5,762 nucleotides of DNA from Candidatus Microgenomates bacterium (GTDB lineage: Bacteria > Patescibacteriota > Microgenomatia > JAADGY01), in the NCBI GenBank assembly GCA_015486555.1, contig WFRL01000081.1, positions 1 through 5,762 on the forward strand. Reading direction: 5' to 3'. Within the stretch, counting starts at the first letter, position 1. Each line of letters opens with the position of its first letter. The notes under the pieces are model-generated. The model ran no database searches and was not told the origin of the DNA. It saw nothing but the letters and a program-made list of their open reading frames with translations. A program made the translations under genes and the position numbers. Below, in pieces: positions 4,958-5,762 of the stretch.

Positions 4958-5762
4958 GAAAATAATCATTTTGTCCCTTTTATTAATCTTAGTTAGCCTT
5001 GGCGGTATAACCTACCTAACTGTTCACAAAGTCTTTAATACTCGTCAGGAGTATACCAATCCTCTTTATAAAACAACTATTTATCAATTAGAGTTTTCTT
5101 ACCCTTCTCAAGAGGCGAACCGAAAAGATGCCACAGTAAAAAAAGAGAAAGGGAAATGGCTAGTTAAAGAGAGAGGAAAGAAGTTTTTTTATCCGGCCCG
5201 GGCCAGTTTAGTTTCTAATCTAGTCCAACGTCTAAGTTCAGTTCCTAAATTGGAAATTATTTCAACAAACAAAAATTTTCTTTCTCGATTTGACCTTGAT
5301 AAGGACAGTCGAGCAATAATCAAGGTTTTTTCCAGAGAGAATCAGAAAGCTAAGGTTTTTTATGTAGGTAAAATGGCAGCTGATTTTCAAAATACTTACC
5401 TTAGTTTTTCTTCTCAAGGACCGGTCCTTCTTTTTCCAGCTGATCGTTTTCTACTTCTCCCAGCAGAGCTGGTCTTGGAAAATCCTCTCCAGGGTAGGTT
5501 GAGTGACTTACGGGAGATAAAAAGTTTAGAAATAGATAAGGGTAAACAAAAAGTAGGAGTAGAACATCAATTAAAAGAAGATAAATGGCTTCTTTCTCCT
5601 AAGGGGAAGAGGGAGATAGAAGCCAGTAAGATTGAGGAGTGGTTTGATAAATTAAAGGGTTTTCAAACTAAAAATATTCTTTCGAGTTCTGAAAAAAAAT
5701 TAACTCAATTGGCCATTATAAAAGTAAAACTTGAAGGCAAAGCGCAATTATCTATTTATATT
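4950..5762 (+). CDS. DUF4340-type membrane-anchored protein (3' end outside window)
   Basis: The frame is open from the ATG at 4950 to the window edge, 271 codons, with no stop. It begins with a membrane anchor (residues 4-24, FKKIIILSLLLILVSLGG), and the rest is soluble and probably outside the membrane. The visible pattern is that of DUF4340 proteins: a short strand, then GKWLV (68-72), a helix ending in a hydrophobic stretch, then LSRFDLDKDSRAIIKVF, equivalent to the family's GL(D).P...V.V element with F114-D117, and later VGK and TYLSF strands. The GKW...helix unit recurs as DKWLL at 211-215, so the two halves look like an internal duplication. DUF4340 genes commonly follow GldG-type genes; with the 8-bp overlap this indicates a second extracytoplasmic subunit of the same complex. 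Biochemical function is unknown. The family call rests on weakly conserved motifs plus neighbourhood. Confidence 0.75.
   Translation, partial: MFKKIIILSLLLILVSLGGITYLTVHKVFNTRQEYTNPLYKTTIYQLEFSYPSQEANRKDATVKKEKGKWLVKERGKKFFYPARASLVSNLVQRLSSVPKLEIISTNKNFLSRFDLDKDSRAIIKVFSRENQKAKVFYVGKMAADFQNTYLSFSSQGPVLLFPADRFLLLPAELVLENPLQGRLSDLREIKSLEIDKGKQKVGVEHQLKEDKWLLSPKGKREIEASKIEEWFDKLKGFQTKNILSSSEKKLTQLAIIKVKLEGKAQLSIYI

Overview
The window looks like a low-G+C bacterial chromosome piece using the standard code (TGA ends the transposase fragment and the permease, the latter inside an ATGA junction). The very compact TruB, a small Lys/Arg-rich single-pass membrane protein, and an intergenic island full of GAACTTGG-type and GTCATCCTGA...GGATCTAGCGA-type repeats are the sort of content I associate with Patescibacteria (CPR) genomes. 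That placement is an inference from style, not from a marker gene.

Layout. Positions 1-143 hold the 3' end of an IS200/IS605-family Y1 transposase and, five bases after its stop, a perfect 8-bp hairpin that is probably the element's right-end structure. Positions 144-733 have no credible gene. They hold a nested set of inverted and direct repeats: outer GAACTTGG arrays facing each other, a GC-rich double palindrome, and three copies of a short dispersed repeat, two of them facing each other to make a fold-back of about 155 bp. Next is truB (tRNA pseudouridine-55 synthase, +), which overlaps by 29 bp the 3' end of a convergent small membrane-protein gene (-). The 170-bp space between that small gene and the following operon is a divergent promoter region containing a 48-nt compound palindrome.

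From 1820 to the end of the window there is one tightly coupled + strand operon: an ABC ATPase of the GldA type, a six-helix ABC-2 permease of the GldF type, a GldG-type auxiliary protein (ABC_transp_aux) anchored at both ends by membrane helices, and the first 271 codons of a DUF4340-type membrane-anchored protein cut by the window edge. All three junctions overlap (23, 4 and 8 bp), so the four products are probably made together and form one envelope complex: ATPase in the cytoplasm, permease in the membrane, and two large extracytoplasmic subunits. The substrate cannot be told from the sequence. This gene set is best known from Bacteroidota gliding studies (GldAFG), but related sets occur in many non-gliding bacteria, so gliding should not be assumed here.
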